Below, piece by piece: positions 1-10,305 of a stretch of DNA of 64,000 nucleotides; the stretch's first letter is position 1; the number at the start of each line of letters is the position of its first letter. The notes beneath the pieces were generated by a model, which made no database searches, was not told where the DNA came from, and saw only the letters and a list, made by a program, of their open reading frames with translations. The position numbers and the translations under genes are program-made. The stretch lies in assembly GCA_937949725.1 (NCBI GenBank), contig CALECT010000124.1, forward strand, positions 41,224-105,223, in the 5' to 3' direction. This DNA is from an uncultured Pseudanabaenaceae cyanobacterium (GTDB taxonomy: Bacteria; Cyanobacteriota; Cyanobacteriia; PCC-9006; JAAUQQ01).

Positions 1-426
1 GGGTATCCGATCCAGCTTGAATAAAAACGCTACGGACTCCTGAATCTCCGCCTTACTTGCCCCGTACTGGGCCACCGAAGATTTCACCTGGGATTGGTGC
101 AAAAATATGGGGTCATAGAGACCACAGTCTCCCAGGGCCATCTGAATAATGCCCAGTGCTCGCAAGACCTTGTTGGCGTTGGTGTTCTCGCGATTAAAGA
201 AAGGCATCTCTAGGGCCACCGCATCAGGCTTGACGATGCTGCATAGCTCGCAAATGTCATCGTAGATCTGCCGCAGTCGCACGGAGAGGTTGGTCTTGGA
301 GTCTGTTTTGATCACGCCGTAGTCCAGCACGGTCTCATCGCAGATTGCTGCATAACCAATGGAGGCGATCGCCGGGTCAATGCCCAGGACCACCTTGCCT
401 TCAAAGTCGATGACTTCCATGTCCAT
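1..426 (-). CDS. ruvC: Crossover junction endodeoxyribonuclease RuvC (C-terminus runs off the window edge)
   Basis: Reverse-strand translation MDMEVIDFEGKVVLGIDPAIASIGYAAICDETVLDYGVIKTDS...ALEMPFFNRENTNANKVLRALGIIQMAL...QSQVKSSVAQYGASKAEIQ: RuvC-type LGIDP.. and E.PFF..N signatures. Not in the ORF track because it is truncated. Confidence 0.82.
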   Translation of the reverse strand, partial: MDMEVIDFEGKVVLGIDPAIASIGYAAICDETVLDYGVIKTDSKTNLSVRLRQIYDDICELCSIVKPDAVALEMPFFNRENTNANKVLRALGIIQMALGDCGLYDPIFLHQSQVKSSVAQYGASKAEIQESVAFLFKLDRIP

Positions 427-639
427 GGCGATCGCGCAGCTACCGTTAGAACTAGCCAATCATAGATCATCTGTATTGATAACGCTGACTAATTTTGATA
501 CAGGCTTCGATTGGCCTAGTTTGGCCCCTCAAACCTTGCCGTTCAAGACGAAGCACTGCAAAGCCGTTACAAGCTGCCCCCAGTAGAATTGCGATTGCTA
601 GGCTGAAGCGAGACCTTGACCCAAGCTTGCGATCGCCCC

Positions 640-1503
640 ATGACCACTATCACTCCTCCGCTTCAGCCCGACCTATATAGACGGATCCAGGACTTCTACG
701 ATGCCTCATCGGGTCTATGGGAATCAGTCTGGGGGGAGCATATGCACCATGGCTATTACGGCGCAGATGGCAATCTCAAGAAAGATCGTCGCCAGGCCCA
801 AATAGACTTGATCGAAGAATTGCTGAAATGGACCGGGGTTGAGCAAGCAACTGAGATTCTCGACGTGGGCTGCGGCATTGGGGGGAGTACGCTGCATTTG
901 GCCCGCCAGTTCAATGCCAATGCTACGGGCATTACCCTCAGCCCCAAGCAAGCGCAAAGAGCTAGACAGAGGGCCGCAGCAGCGGGCATTGCTTACAAAG
1001 CCAATTTTCAAGTGGCCAATGCCCTAGAAATGCCCTTCGCTGATAACAGCTTTGATCTGGTTTGGTCCCTGGAAAGCGGCGAGCATATGCCGGACAAGCA
1101 GCAATTCTTGGCGGAGTGCTGTCGAGTGTTGAGACCAGGTGGACGACTGATGATGGCCACTTGGTGCCACCGTAATGCTCCACCGGAGCTGAGCATCCAG
1201 GAAACTCAGTTGCTCAAGCAAGTCTATGACTTATTCCACCTGCCCTATGTCATTTCTTTGACAGAGTATGAGGACATTGCCAAGGCTTTACCCCTGACAG
1301 AAGTTAGCAGTGCCGACTGGTCTAAAGCTGTGTCTCCCTTCTGGGATGTGGTGATTGACTCTGCAATTAATCCCCAAGCCTTGGTCGGACTGCTGACCAG
1401 CGGCTGGACTACGTTGCGGGGAGCTTTTGCCTTGGAGCCCATGCGTAAGGGCCTCGCTGATGGAACAATTACTTATGGCTTAATGAGTGGAACAAAGCAA
1501 TAA
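640..1503 (+). CDS. SAM-dependent methyltransferase, gamma-tocopherol methyltransferase-like
   Basis: ORF 616..1503; likely start at MTTITPPLQ. Motif ILDVGCGIGGSTLHLARQF, YDASSGLWESVWGEHMHHGYY typical of tocopherol/MPBQ methyltransferase-like proteins. Confidence 0.75.
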   Translation: MTTITPPLQPDLYRRIQDFYDASSGLWESVWGEHMHHGYYGADGNLKKDRRQAQIDLIEELLKWTGVEQATEILDVGCGIGGSTLHLARQFNANATGITLSPKQAQRARQRAAAAGIAYKANFQVANALEMPFADNSFDLVWSLESGEHMPDKQQFLAECCRVLRPGGRLMMATWCHRNAPPELSIQETQLLKQVYDLFHLPYVISLTEYEDIAKALPLTEVSSADWSKAVSPFWDVVIDSAINPQALVGLLTSGWTTLRGAFALEPMRKGLADGTITYGLMSGTKQ

Positions 1504-1513
1504 CTGAGACCCA

Positions 1514-4500
1514 CTAGGATGCAGCAGCGCTGCTCAGATCTACCTGTAAATCTTCGGGTAATCCTCTACAAGTCTCCAGCCCCCGAACGCCTTCAAGCTG
1601 AGTGTCGCTATCCCATTCAATGCCATCCAGGTTGCTGCGGTTGAGGTCGGCCCCGCTAAGGTCAGCACTGTTGATAATGGCACCGCTCAATTTGGCACCA
1701 CTGAGGTCGGCCAAGCTGAGGTTGGCACCGTTGAGATCGGCTAGGCGGAGATCTGCATTGCTCAGGTCAGCCAAGCTCAGATTGGCATCAGTTAGGCCTG
1801 CCTGGCGGAGGTCTGCGCTGCTGAAGGAGGCGCGGTTAAGGATGGCTCCATGGAGCAGGGCGCTGGCAAGATTGGCGCTGCGCAGGTCGGCAAGGCTCAA
1901 GTCCGCTTGATTGAGCGTTGTACCGCGTAAATCGGCCAGACTCAAATCCGCCAAGCTCAAGTCCGCTCGGCTCAGATCGGCCCCATGGAGCAATGTGCCA
2001 ATCATGTCGGCATTGCTAAGTAATGCTCCCACCAAGTGAGCCCCAGTCATCAAGGCACGGCTGAGGGAAACTCGCTGCAGATTCGCTCCGCTGAAATCAG
2101 CACCGCCCAGGTTGGCTCCACTCAAATCAGCGCCACTTAGGTCAGCTCCCCGTAGATCTGCACCGCTGAGGTTGCAGCCGCTCAGATCTGTGCCGCTCAG
2201 GTCTACTCCCCGCAGCTTCATGCCTCGCAGGTCGCTGCCGCCCAAGTGGACATTGCTGAGGAAAGGCCCAACAATTTCGCCAAAGGCTCCGGTGCCAATG
2301 CACTCGCTGTAGTGACTGATGTGGAGCAGTCGCTGACGCTGGCGAGCTAAGTTGCTCCGGCCATTGGGATAGAAAATAATCTTCTGCTTGAGCTCGTCAC
2401 GATGGCGGGCATAGCGATTTAACTCCAGCAGCAGAATCATGACATTGAGGCCGGTGTAGGCATCCACTTGGCGCTGGCCCAGAGGACGCTCACGGTATTG
2501 CTGTTGTCGGCGCAACCTTTGCATCTTTCGCTGGGGCAGCGTCGGCGGTTCCTCGTCGATCATGGCTCCGGTGGACCAGCGTAAATAGAAATCCTGGAGC
2601 CGGTGGAACAGGGCTTCTGGCTCAAAGCTTTCGCTCTGATTGAGCATGACGAGCAGGAACTGAACAATTTCCTGAGTGAGACCGCCATAGCCCAGTAGAT
2701 CATAAATTTCCCAATCTACTGCGGCCGTTTGAGTTCCTGGCTTGCGTAGCTTGGCCCAGTTTTCGAGTCCCACCCGCAACTGTTCCGCATAGAGGAACTG
2801 GCCAAAGCTACGATGGCTGATGCAAAGGGTCGCGCCATGGCGAGTGGGCAGTGCAGCTTGGATGCGGGCAATGGGCAATGGCATTGCAGGCGGCCTCACC
2901 ACAAGACCTTCTGGCAGAGGAATATTGCGGGTGCTGTGATGGCGTTTGAGCCGCTCTTGAATGGCGCTGAGGGGAACGGTTTCTGTGCCTAACTGAACGC
3001 TGCAAAGGCCAGCTTGACGGAGTACGGCCCGGAGTTGAGCCGCTGTCAGGTCAGGATTTTGTTGGAGGACCCAATCCAGGAGGTTGCTGTAGAACATCAC
3101 CTTTGCCGCCGCGTCGCTACAGTCCGCAAAACGGCTCAGGTCCATGGCTCCCTGGTGAATCATGTCGGCAATGAGGCCCAGGAATAGCGGCTCCCGGCTG
3201 AGGTCGCGAATGCAGTCGGGGAGAGCAGGGTCGCCAAGGAAAGCTTGGAACTGCTCGGGCCGGAAGCCGACTCGTTGGGCCAGTTGTTGGAGCCAGCTTT
3301 CCTGGAGCTCTCCATCAAGGGGCAGGATCTCTAGCCGGTCGATGTTGTCGGGGATGCTGAGGCTGCGGTCTAGGAGGGAAAGCGATCGCCCCGTCACCAC
3401 AATGCGATGCTCTCGTTCCAAATAGCTGGCGCAATGCTGTTGAAATTGACCGACCTGGGCCAGAAACTTCTCCAGCACCGCAGCGGGCTGACGGTCTAAT
3501 CCCAGGGTCTCAATCCCGTCAATCATGAAGAGGAATCGGACATTTGCAGCCCCGATCCAATTGGGATCCGACAGGGTGAAATCCTGGGAAATCGCATCAC
3601 TCAACCAAGCATCAAACGCTTGTTCATTGAGAGGGGGCACTTCACTCACTCGAATTACCACCGGACTCCAGGCAGGATGGAGGTGAATGCGAGCCCAGTC
3701 CGCAAACATTTGGCAGAAGGTGGTTTTACCGCGACCGGCTTCTCCTTCAATAAACAGAACTTTATCGTTCCGTAGGGGATCTTCTAGCCATTGATGTAGC
3801 CACTGTTGTAGAGGGAACTGTGCCGCACCAACAACGGGATCTCCCGCAGCAGTGAGGGGGCGTGCTTGGGGAGGGACGAAGAGTTCCTTGAGGGAAAAAG
3901 CTTCGGGAGTGGGCTTGGCTTCAGCGGGGGGGCGAATCTCCGCTTCGAGATAGCGATCAATGCTGAGGTATTTGCGCAGGGCTGCTTTGCCACCAATGCG
4001 ATACCACTCGATCAAGCGTTGGACTCGTTCGCCGGAGTTATGCAGGGGGGCGCGCATGCGCTGGTCGGTCAGGAGAGAGGCGCGCTGGGCGATCGCCACA
4101 GCCGCTTCCCGCTTCAGGCCCAGCTGGGTCAACCGCGCCGCAAAGATGGGATTAAAGACCTTCGCTAGGTCCGAACTGGAAAAGTCAATGACAGCGAGGC
4201 GTAGCGTCTCATCAGAGAACGTCAGCTCTCCGATGTGCAACAGGGCTTCGGCAACGCGAGGAGAAACGGGCTCCTGGCCGACTTTCTTGAGCCAAGGGGC
4301 AAGCTTGGGGCTCGCCAAAATGGTTTTGACACTCTCTAGGTATGCCGCCTGGCTGAGCAGAGAGATACAAGGCCCTAGGCCAGGCTCTTCTTGGGTTTTG
4401 TCGCGATAAAACTCCAGTAAGTCCCCAGCAATTTCTTCGAAGGGCAGGCTGACCTGCACAAACTTGCCCAGGGGCAGGTTGAGCACGTCGAGGAGCGAAG

Positions 4501-4774
4501 TGATTTGCCCGACGATGGGGCCCAGCTCTTGGGACTTCGGGCCTTCTTCGGCGAGCTTTGTCGCGAGGCGCAGCACTGTTTCTGCCGCGTCGAACCCCGC
4601 AGGCAGAGGCTCACCCGTGATTAAGCCCTTAATATCCGTGGTGAGAAATTTCCAGATCCGGGTGGACATGCTGATGTTAGCCTGAGCGCGAATAGAGACC
4701 GCTTCTTCCCAGGTTGCCCATTTGAAGCCAGAGAGTCCCAGCAGCCTCTTACGTTCATCTCGCGTTCCAGACAC
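1514..4774 (-). CDS. NACHT-type STAND NTPase with C-terminal pentapeptide repeats
   Basis: 1086 aa; Walker A FIEGEAGRGKTTF, Walker B-like VRFLFMIDGIETL, then ~200 aa of A(D/N)LSxAxLxxA pentapeptide repeats. An internal start at MSTRIWKF (about 4669) is also plausible. Confidence 0.8.
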   Translation of the reverse strand: MSGTRDERKRLLGLSGFKWATWEEAVSIRAQANISMSTRIWKFLTTDIKGLITGEPLPAGFDAAETVLRLATKLAEEGPKSQELGPIVGQITSLLDVLNLPLGKFVQVSLPFEEIAGDLLEFYRDKTQEEPGLGPCISLLSQAAYLESVKTILASPKLAPWLKKVGQEPVSPRVAEALLHIGELTFSDETLRLAVIDFSSSDLAKVFNPIFAARLTQLGLKREAAVAIAQRASLLTDQRMRAPLHNSGERVQRLIEWYRIGGKAALRKYLSIDRYLEAEIRPPAEAKPTPEAFSLKELFVPPQARPLTAAGDPVVGAAQFPLQQWLHQWLEDPLRNDKVLFIEGEAGRGKTTFCQMFADWARIHLHPAWSPVVIRVSEVPPLNEQAFDAWLSDAISQDFTLSDPNWIGAANVRFLFMIDGIETLGLDRQPAAVLEKFLAQVGQFQQHCASYLEREHRIVVTGRSLSLLDRSLSIPDNIDRLEILPLDGELQESWLQQLAQRVGFRPEQFQAFLGDPALPDCIRDLSREPLFLGLIADMIHQGAMDLSRFADCSDAAAKVMFYSNLLDWVLQQNPDLTAAQLRAVLRQAGLCSVQLGTETVPLSAIQERLKRHHSTRNIPLPEGLVVRPPAMPLPIARIQAALPTRHGATLCISHRSFGQFLYAEQLRVGLENWAKLRKPGTQTAAVDWEIYDLLGYGGLTQEIVQFLLVMLNQSESFEPEALFHRLQDFYLRWSTGAMIDEEPPTLPQRKMQRLRRQQQYRERPLGQRQVDAYTGLNVMILLLELNRYARHRDELKQKIIFYPNGRSNLARQRQRLLHISHYSECIGTGAFGEIVGPFLSNVHLGGSDLRGMKLRGVDLSGTDLSGCNLSGADLRGADLSGADLSGANLGGADFSGANLQRVSLSRALMTGAHLVGALLSNADMIGTLLHGADLSRADLSLADLSLADLRGTTLNQADLSLADLRSANLASALLHGAILNRASFSSADLRQAGLTDANLSLADLSNADLRLADLNGANLSLADLSGAKLSGAIINSADLSGADLNRSNLDGIEWDSDTQLEGVRGLETCRGLPEDLQVDLSSAAAS

Positions 4775-4900
4775 CGGGTGTTGAAGCTAATTCTCTGTGC
4801 CAGCTTAGGCGCTCGAATAAAACACCCGGTGTGTCGCCGCACTCACCGCATGAGTCGGGAGCTAAGCACCTAGAATGGTTAAGCGCATGACTTCACTGGA

Positions 4901-6565
4901 GTGATGCCGGATTCTATCGCCCGCGCTTACTGCCCCATGGCCGACAACCTCCCCCAGCACCTTAAAGATGAAATTGAGCTGCGTCGCAATTTTGCGATCA
5001 TCTCTCACCCTGACGCGGGTAAGACGACGCTGACGGAGAAGCTGTTGCTGTATGGCGGGGCAATTCAGGAGGCGGGGGCGGTGAAGGCGAGGCGCTCCCA
5101 GCGCCAGGCCACCTCTGACTGGATGGAGATGGAGCAACAGCGGGGTATCTCGATTACCTCAACGGTGCTGCAATTTGACTATGGCGATGTCAAGATCAAT
5201 CTGCTGGACACGCCGGGTCACCAAGATTTTAGTGAAGACACCTATCGCACCCTGGCCGCTGCGGATAACGCGGTGATGTTGGAGGATGCGGCGAAGGGCC
5301 TGGAGCCCCAAACGCGTAAGCTGTTTGAAGTTTGCCGGATGCGTAAGATTCCGATTTTCACCTTCTTTAATAAGCTGGATCGGCCGGGCCGGGATCCGCT
5401 GGAGCTGCTGGATGAGATTGAGCAGGAGCTAGAGCTTCAGACCTATCCGATGAATTGGCCCATTGGCACGGGCGATCGCTTCACGGGGGTCTATGACCGT
5501 CGCACCAAGCTAGTCCACCTGTTCGTGCGCAGCACCCACGGCAAGGGCAAGGCGGAAACCTCGGTTTACCCCATGGGCGATCCGGCTCTGGATGACCTGA
5601 TCGAGGAAGAGCTGTATGAGCAACTCAAGGAAGAGGTTGAGCTGCTAGATGGCTTGGGAGCTGAGTTTGACCTGGAAGCCATCCATGCCGGGGAGCTAAC
5701 GCCCGTGTTCTTTGGCAGTGCCATGAGCAATTTTGGTGTGGAGCTGTTCCTCAAGGCCTTTATGGAATATGGCCTTAAGCCCGGTGCCCATACCAGCACC
5801 CAGGGTGAAATTGCGCCGGATTACGAGGAGTTCAGCGGCTTTGTCTTTAAGCTGCAAGCCAATATGGACCCGAGGCACCGGGACCGGGTGGCCTTTATTC
5901 GCGTTTGCTCCGGCCAGTTTGAGAAGGACATGGCGGTGAAGCATGCCCGCACGGGCAAGACGGTGCGGCTGTCGCGGCCCCAGAAGCTATTTGCCCAGGG
6001 GCGGGAGTCGGTGGAGGAGGCCTATGCGGGGGATGTGATTGGTCTGAATAATCCGGGGATGTTTGCGATCGGGGATACGATTTACACTGGCAAGAAGCTG
6101 GAGTATGAGGGGATTCCTTGTTTTTCTCCGGAGATTTTTGCAGTTTTGCGTAACCCGAACCCGTCGAAGTTTAAGCCCTTTAAGAAGGGGGTGACGGAGC
6201 TGCGGGAGGAAGGTGCAGTTCAGATTATGTATTCGACGGATGAGGCGAAGCGGGAGCCGATTTTGGCGGCGGTGGGTCAGCTTCAGCTGGAGGTGGTGCA
6301 GTTCCGGTTGGAGAATGAGTATGGGGTGGAGACACGGCTGGAGCCGATGCCCTACCAGGTAGCGCGCTGGGTTGAGGATGGCTGGGAGGCGTTGGAGAAA
6401 ATCGGCCGGATTTTCAACACGTTTACGGTGAAGGATAGTTGGAATCGGCCGGTTTTGCTGTTCCGTAATGATTGGAATGTGGGGCAGTTGCAGGCAGATC
6501 ATCCTGACTTGAAGTTGAAGGCGATCGCGCCGGTGGTATCAGGGCAGGAGCCCATTGCGTTGTAG
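4901..6565 (+). CDS. prfC: Peptide chain release factor 3
   Basis: GTPase motifs [41 protein letters not shown]; length and C-terminus typical of RF3. Probable real start at [10 protein letters not shown] or nearby. Confidence 0.92.
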   Translation: MMPDSIARAYCPMADNLPQHLKDEIELRRNFAIISHPDAGKTTLTEKLLLYGGAIQEAGAVKARRSQRQATSDWMEMEQQRGISITSTVLQFDYGDVKINLLDTPGHQDFSEDTYRTLAAADNAVMLEDAAKGLEPQTRKLFEVCRMRKIPIFTFFNKLDRPGRDPLELLDEIEQELELQTYPMNWPIGTGDRFTGVYDRRTKLVHLFVRSTHGKGKAETSVYPMGDPALDDLIEEELYEQLKEEVELLDGLGAEFDLEAIHAGELTPVFFGSAMSNFGVELFLKAFMEYGLKPGAHTSTQGEIAPDYEEFSGFVFKLQANMDPRHRDRVAFIRVCSGQFEKDMAVKHARTGKTVRLSRPQKLFAQGRESVEEAYAGDVIGLNNPGMFAIGDTIYTGKKLEYEGIPCFSPEIFAVLRNPNPSKFKPFKKGVTELREEGAVQIMYSTDEAKREPILAAVGQLQLEVVQFRLENEYGVETRLEPMPYQVARWVEDGWEALEKIGRIFNTFTVKDSWNRPVLLFRNDWNVGQLQADHPDLKLKAIAPVVSGQEPIAL

Positions 6566-6646
6566 ATCAATTGACTAGATCATCTGCTTCCAGAGACCAA
6601 GTCCTCACTAGCTAAAATCTTTCTGAGAGACACATAGGGTAGATCT

Positions 6647-7501
6647 GTGCGCATATTTGGAGAGATTCCAGGCTATGAAGACGGCACCTCTTTCAATAGT
6701 CGAAAAGAGTTAGCTCAGGCTGGTATTCACCCTCCTTTACAAGCAGGAATAAGTGGCTCGGCAGATGAAGGTGCAGACTCGATCATCCTGTCAGGAGGCT
6801 ATGAAGATGATGAGGATTCAGGAATAGAAATAATCTACACAGGATCTGGTGGTAGAGATAGTAAAACAGGACGTCAAATTGCAGATCAAGAACTGACGCG
6901 AGGAAACTTAGCTTTAGCTAAAAGCAAAATCGAAGGTTTTCCAATTCGAGTCACTAGGAGCTCAAAACATAAAAGCTCGTACTCTCCCAAGATAGGGTAT
7001 GAGTATGCGGGTCTTTATGTCATAGAAGATTATTGGAAAGAAAAAGGAAAGTCTGGTTTTTATGTGTGGCGCTATCGTTTGAAGGCATACCAGTCAAACC
7101 CTCTCAGTCCCAGAGCACAGTCATCTTCTATCACATACGCAGCACCAAAAAGAAAAGCTCAAATAATACAGCGAATTGTTCGAGACACAGGAAAAGCCAA
7201 AGCTGTTAAGGAATGGCATAATTTCGAATGTCAAGTCTGTGGAATAGCCATACCTACAAGCGCTGGTTTGTATGCTGAAGCTGCTCACATTAAGCCATTA
7301 GGAGCACCGCATAATGGACCAGATGTTGAGGGCAACATCTTATGTTTATGTCCTAATCACCACGTCATGTTTGATAACGGCGGTTTCATGATCGCTGATG
7401 ATTTATCTCTCATTAAGATTGAAGGACAGTTACGAACAATTGGGCAGCACTGCATTGAGCTCGACTTTATTCAATACCACCGAGAGCATTATCAAAACTA
7501 G
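6647..7501 (+). CDS. SRA (YDG)-domain protein with C-terminal HNH endonuclease domain
   Basis: GTG start. N-terminal FGEIPGYEDGTSFNSRKELAQAGIH...GISG(S)...GADSIILSGGYEDDEDSG..IIYTGSGGRD typical of SRA/YDG; C-terminal CQVCG...AEAAHIKPLGAPHNGPDVEGNILCLCPNHHVMFD typical HNH. Confidence 0.88.
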   Translation: MRIFGEIPGYEDGTSFNSRKELAQAGIHPPLQAGISGSADEGADSIILSGGYEDDEDSGIEIIYTGSGGRDSKTGRQIADQELTRGNLALAKSKIEGFPIRVTRSSKHKSSYSPKIGYEYAGLYVIEDYWKEKGKSGFYVWRYRLKAYQSNPLSPRAQSSSITYAAPKRKAQIIQRIVRDTGKAKAVKEWHNFECQVCGIAIPTSAGLYAEAAHIKPLGAPHNGPDVEGNILCLCPNHHVMFDNGGFMIADDLSLIKIEGQLRTIGQHCIELDFIQYHREHYQN

Positions 7502-7601
7502 CGCCAAGCTACAAACTGCCTCCCACTGGGAAATGATTCACTTCAGGCCACAATCTTGCCACCGAAAACAGAGATGCCCTAGCTCACTTACCAAGTAGTG
7601 A

Positions 7602-7760
7602 TGAATACAGTCTCCACGACCTCAGCTCAAGCCAAACCATCTCCCCGCAAGTCTTTGCCGTCCCCTCTACTTCATCGCCATAACCACCGACGAAGATCCG
7701 CTCCATCATCAGCCACAACGGCGCCAGCATAGAGGGAGCTTAATCTATACGTCCTCAAGT
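7602..7760 (+). pseudogene. Possible very degraded ACT-domain relic
   Basis: Short out-of-frame string YFIAITTDED resembles the FxxITxTxDE segment of CASTOR-like ACT proteins; no intact ORF. Confidence 0.2.
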
Positions 7761-7776
7761 GGTTGTAAGCCAAGGA

Positions 7777-8532
7777 TTATTCAACGATGGACTGTAACCA
7801 AGTGAAATCTGATTCACTGAGCGATGGTGCAGGTTGCTCTCGATAATTAATTGCTAAATCCAAAGCAGTCTCATCACAGACTTGCTGCAACAACTCCCCT
7901 AAATCAATCACCGGCTCCTGCTCCCCCTCATCCAAAGGCAGCAAAAAGCGAGGAATTGCATCTTGGAGATCAAACGGATAACGTTCCGCCGTCGGACGAG
8001 CATTCACCCGACTCACCAAAATCTGATAATCCGCCTCTCGTCCTCCAGCACTGGGCATCGGGTCACCCGCCCTCAGCAAATCAATCTCAACCAAGTGAAC
8101 CGTACTGTTGAGAATCCGCTGACGCTTCGCTAAATATTGCTGACGCCCTTCGCCTTTTCGCTTATTGGCTGGAGACAACAGCTCCACAGCAGTCACAACC
8201 CGCCCAGTCCCCACCTCTCGAATCTCCAGAAATCGTTCTGTGACTTCGCTAGTCATCGGAACCGTCACAGACTCAGGCTTGCTAATCACCGCAGTCGCCT
8301 GCGCTGTTGGTTCTTGCTTAACCACGCTTTGCTGGTAAACCGAAACATCTGGAATACCCACCAGCAGACTGTCGTTATACACTCGCGTATCAATAGCAGC
8401 GCGATACTTCGGCGTAATTTGAGGATTCAGCGCTCTTGCCAACCCCACGATTAGCCAAGAGTGAACCTCAGGCCAGAAGCTCGGGTTCTCCAAGTATGGA
8501 TTCATGCCAGGAAACGGCGGGCGGGAAGCCAT
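7777..8532 (-). CDS. DUF4058 family protein
   Basis: MASRPPFPGMNPYLENPSFWPEVHSWLI..., ..VTAVELLSPANKR..G.GR..Y..KR..., LVEIDLLR.G.. are typical of DUF4058. Confidence 0.85.
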   Translation of the reverse strand: MASRPPFPGMNPYLENPSFWPEVHSWLIVGLARALNPQITPKYRAAIDTRVYNDSLLVGIPDVSVYQQSVVKQEPTAQATAVISKPESVTVPMTSEVTERFLEIREVGTGRVVTAVELLSPANKRKGEGRQQYLAKRQRILNSTVHLVEIDLLRAGDPMPSAGGREADYQILVSRVNARPTAERYPFDLQDAIPRFLLPLDEGEQEPVIDLGELLQQVCDETALDLAINYREQPAPSLSESDFTWLQSIVE

Positions 8533-8574
8533 GGCGATCGCTCAGTGCATTACTCCTATTCTAGAGACCAACCC

Positions 8575-9531
8575 TCAACTCTGCGCCAGCCAAGCCTTCA
8601 AATCATCCCCCCCCTCAAAATCCAGCAACGCCTCATTCAACGCCTCCAACTGCTCAATAGATAACTGGCCGACCACCTCTTGCTGTGCCAAAGGAATCTC
8701 ACCTAACATTCTAGCCAACAGCCGCAGCACCAGCGATCGCTGCCGCTCCCATAGCCTAGTTCTTTCCTCCTCTCTTCCTTCTTCTCGCCCCTCCTCTCTA
8801 CCCTCCTGCCTAGAGGTGTCCACCACATTATTGAGATCGCGATAATACTTCAGGCTGCTCTGATAACTCTCCTGCTCAGCGGTCGAGAAATTGGCAATCT
8901 CCGCTACCTCAAAGAGATCGTTGAAGACTTGCTCTTGGAGGGATTGGGGACGATCGCTCAACTCCGCTAAGTTCTTCAAGACAAACATCCACTTCTCGAA
9001 ATGGGAACCGAGCTGATCCACCGTCTTGGTAAACTTCGGCAGCTCAATGTAAATGAACTTCAGCTTGTCGTAAAAGACCTTGCAATGCTGATCTTTCAGC
9101 TCCACCTCGTGGACAAAAGTCTCAGAGTCCTTGTGGTCATCAAAGACAAAATCTAAAATCCCCATCGCATAGACCGGCGCAAGCTTGTAATTCCACTCTC
9201 CTTTCAAAGCCTGCTCTTGAATCGGAAACGTCGCGTAATAGAGGCTTCTGTCCTTAAAAAAATTCTGCTTGGCTTTTTGCAGCTCCACGATAAAGCGATC
9301 GCCATCACTCCCCTGGCAGTAGATATCAAAAATCGCCTTCCGATCCGTCGGCGTACTACCCACATTCTCGCTATTGCGAAACGAGACATCTTCAATCTGA
9401 CGCTCCGGAGGCAACAAAGTATTGAGAAAATCAATCAGCAAATGCTTCTGGGGCTCCGTGCCAAAAACACGCTTAAAGCCAAAGTCTGTCAGCAGATTAA
9501 TGTATTTATCTTGCAAGGGAAAAACCATCAT
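8575..9531 (-). CDS. Rpn family recombination-promoting nuclease / PD-(D/E)XK family transposase-like protein
   Basis: Start reassigned to MMVFPLQDKYINLLTDFGFKRVFGTEPQKHLLIDFLNTLL...; FDIYCQGSDGDRFIVELQKAKQNFFKDRSLYY is the PD-(D/E)XK core of Rpn proteins. The upstream part of the 460-aa ORF is antisense to another relic. Confidence 0.85.
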   Translation of the reverse strand: MMVFPLQDKYINLLTDFGFKRVFGTEPQKHLLIDFLNTLLPPERQIEDVSFRNSENVGSTPTDRKAIFDIYCQGSDGDRFIVELQKAKQNFFKDRSLYYATFPIQEQALKGEWNYKLAPVYAMGILDFVFDDHKDSETFVHEVELKDQHCKVFYDKLKFIYIELPKFTKTVDQLGSHFEKWMFVLKNLAELSDRPQSLQEQVFNDLFEVAEIANFSTAEQESYQSSLKYYRDLNNVVDTSRQEGREEGREEGREEERTRLWERQRSLVLRLLARMLGEIPLAQQEVVGQLSIEQLEALNEALLDFEGGDDLKAWLAQS

Positions 9532-9685
9532 TACAGCCCCAAGGGGGTCAGCTCTGCTCTGATTTATTCTAGCTCGCACAGCTGCTTCGCTTTCTCCAAG
9601 ACATCCTTCCCAGCAGCTCCCCCTCCAATTTCTACCCCACGAATACAGCATCCACCGCCTCAGCCCAGCCCAGACCAAACCATGA

Positions 9686-10000
9686 CCCCCACAGTCTTTA
9701 CTGCTCCTCTGCGACTTCCTCACCCAAACCACCGACGAGCTCTTCACCGTTTGCCCCAGCGATCTAGAAATTGACGCCCCGAGAACCGAAATCCACGAGT
9801 GCAGCTTAAAAGCTCTTGGCCCCAGAAACTCCAGCCTCACCTGCATCCTCGCCACTGCCATCGCCGCAGCCAACATCATCTCTCTCGTCTCCTCTCCCAA
9901 AGAAGTCCGTTCAACGAGCCTCATCACACCAAACGTCAACCGACGATCCCTCAGCAATCCTGCACTTCAGCCAATTGGCTTACGCAGCATCACTGAATAG
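9686..10000 (+). pseudogene. N-terminal/central relic of a CASTOR-like ACT-domain gene
   Basis: Open frame without a proper start: SLLLLCDFLTQTTDELFTVCPSDLEIDAPRTEIHECSLKALGPRNSSLTCILATAIAAANI..., matching the recalled consensus DELSIVCPxD...CLKVEGPLDFSLTGILAxLAxPLAEAGI. Confidence 0.5.
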
Positions 10001-10305
10001 GAAAATAGAGTGATACTTACTCCTAAATCCCGTATCTCTCGAGTCGAAGGCAGCCTAACAAGGTTATTGAATCGCTTTACCTCAATTAACCTTCACAGAA
10101 ATCTTGAACGGTTCTTTACTAAAAATGTTTTTTTGCTACTTATGATTAATAAGTCAAGGTCAGCCCCCTGCAAGAGTTGAGCTCCCGTCAGGTATGAGCA
10201 TCATCATCTCAATGCATCCGTCTATCACATCCCTGCAGCTATCAACTCGTATTGATTTATCCCAATTGATGCCGTTGAATCCAGCTCCTTCTCATTGACT
10301 TACCT

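Noticed and set aside
1602-2312. Plus-strand ORFs (1602..1910, 2112..2312) opposite the pentapeptide repeats
   Set aside because: Repetitive RSAPLRSA composition is the antisense shadow of the pentapeptide-repeat codons.
8575-9957. Full 460-aa ORF on minus strand as one protein
   Set aside because: Only the part from MMVFPLQDKYI (9531) matches the Rpn family; the upstream 140 aa are low-quality and antisense to the ACT relic.
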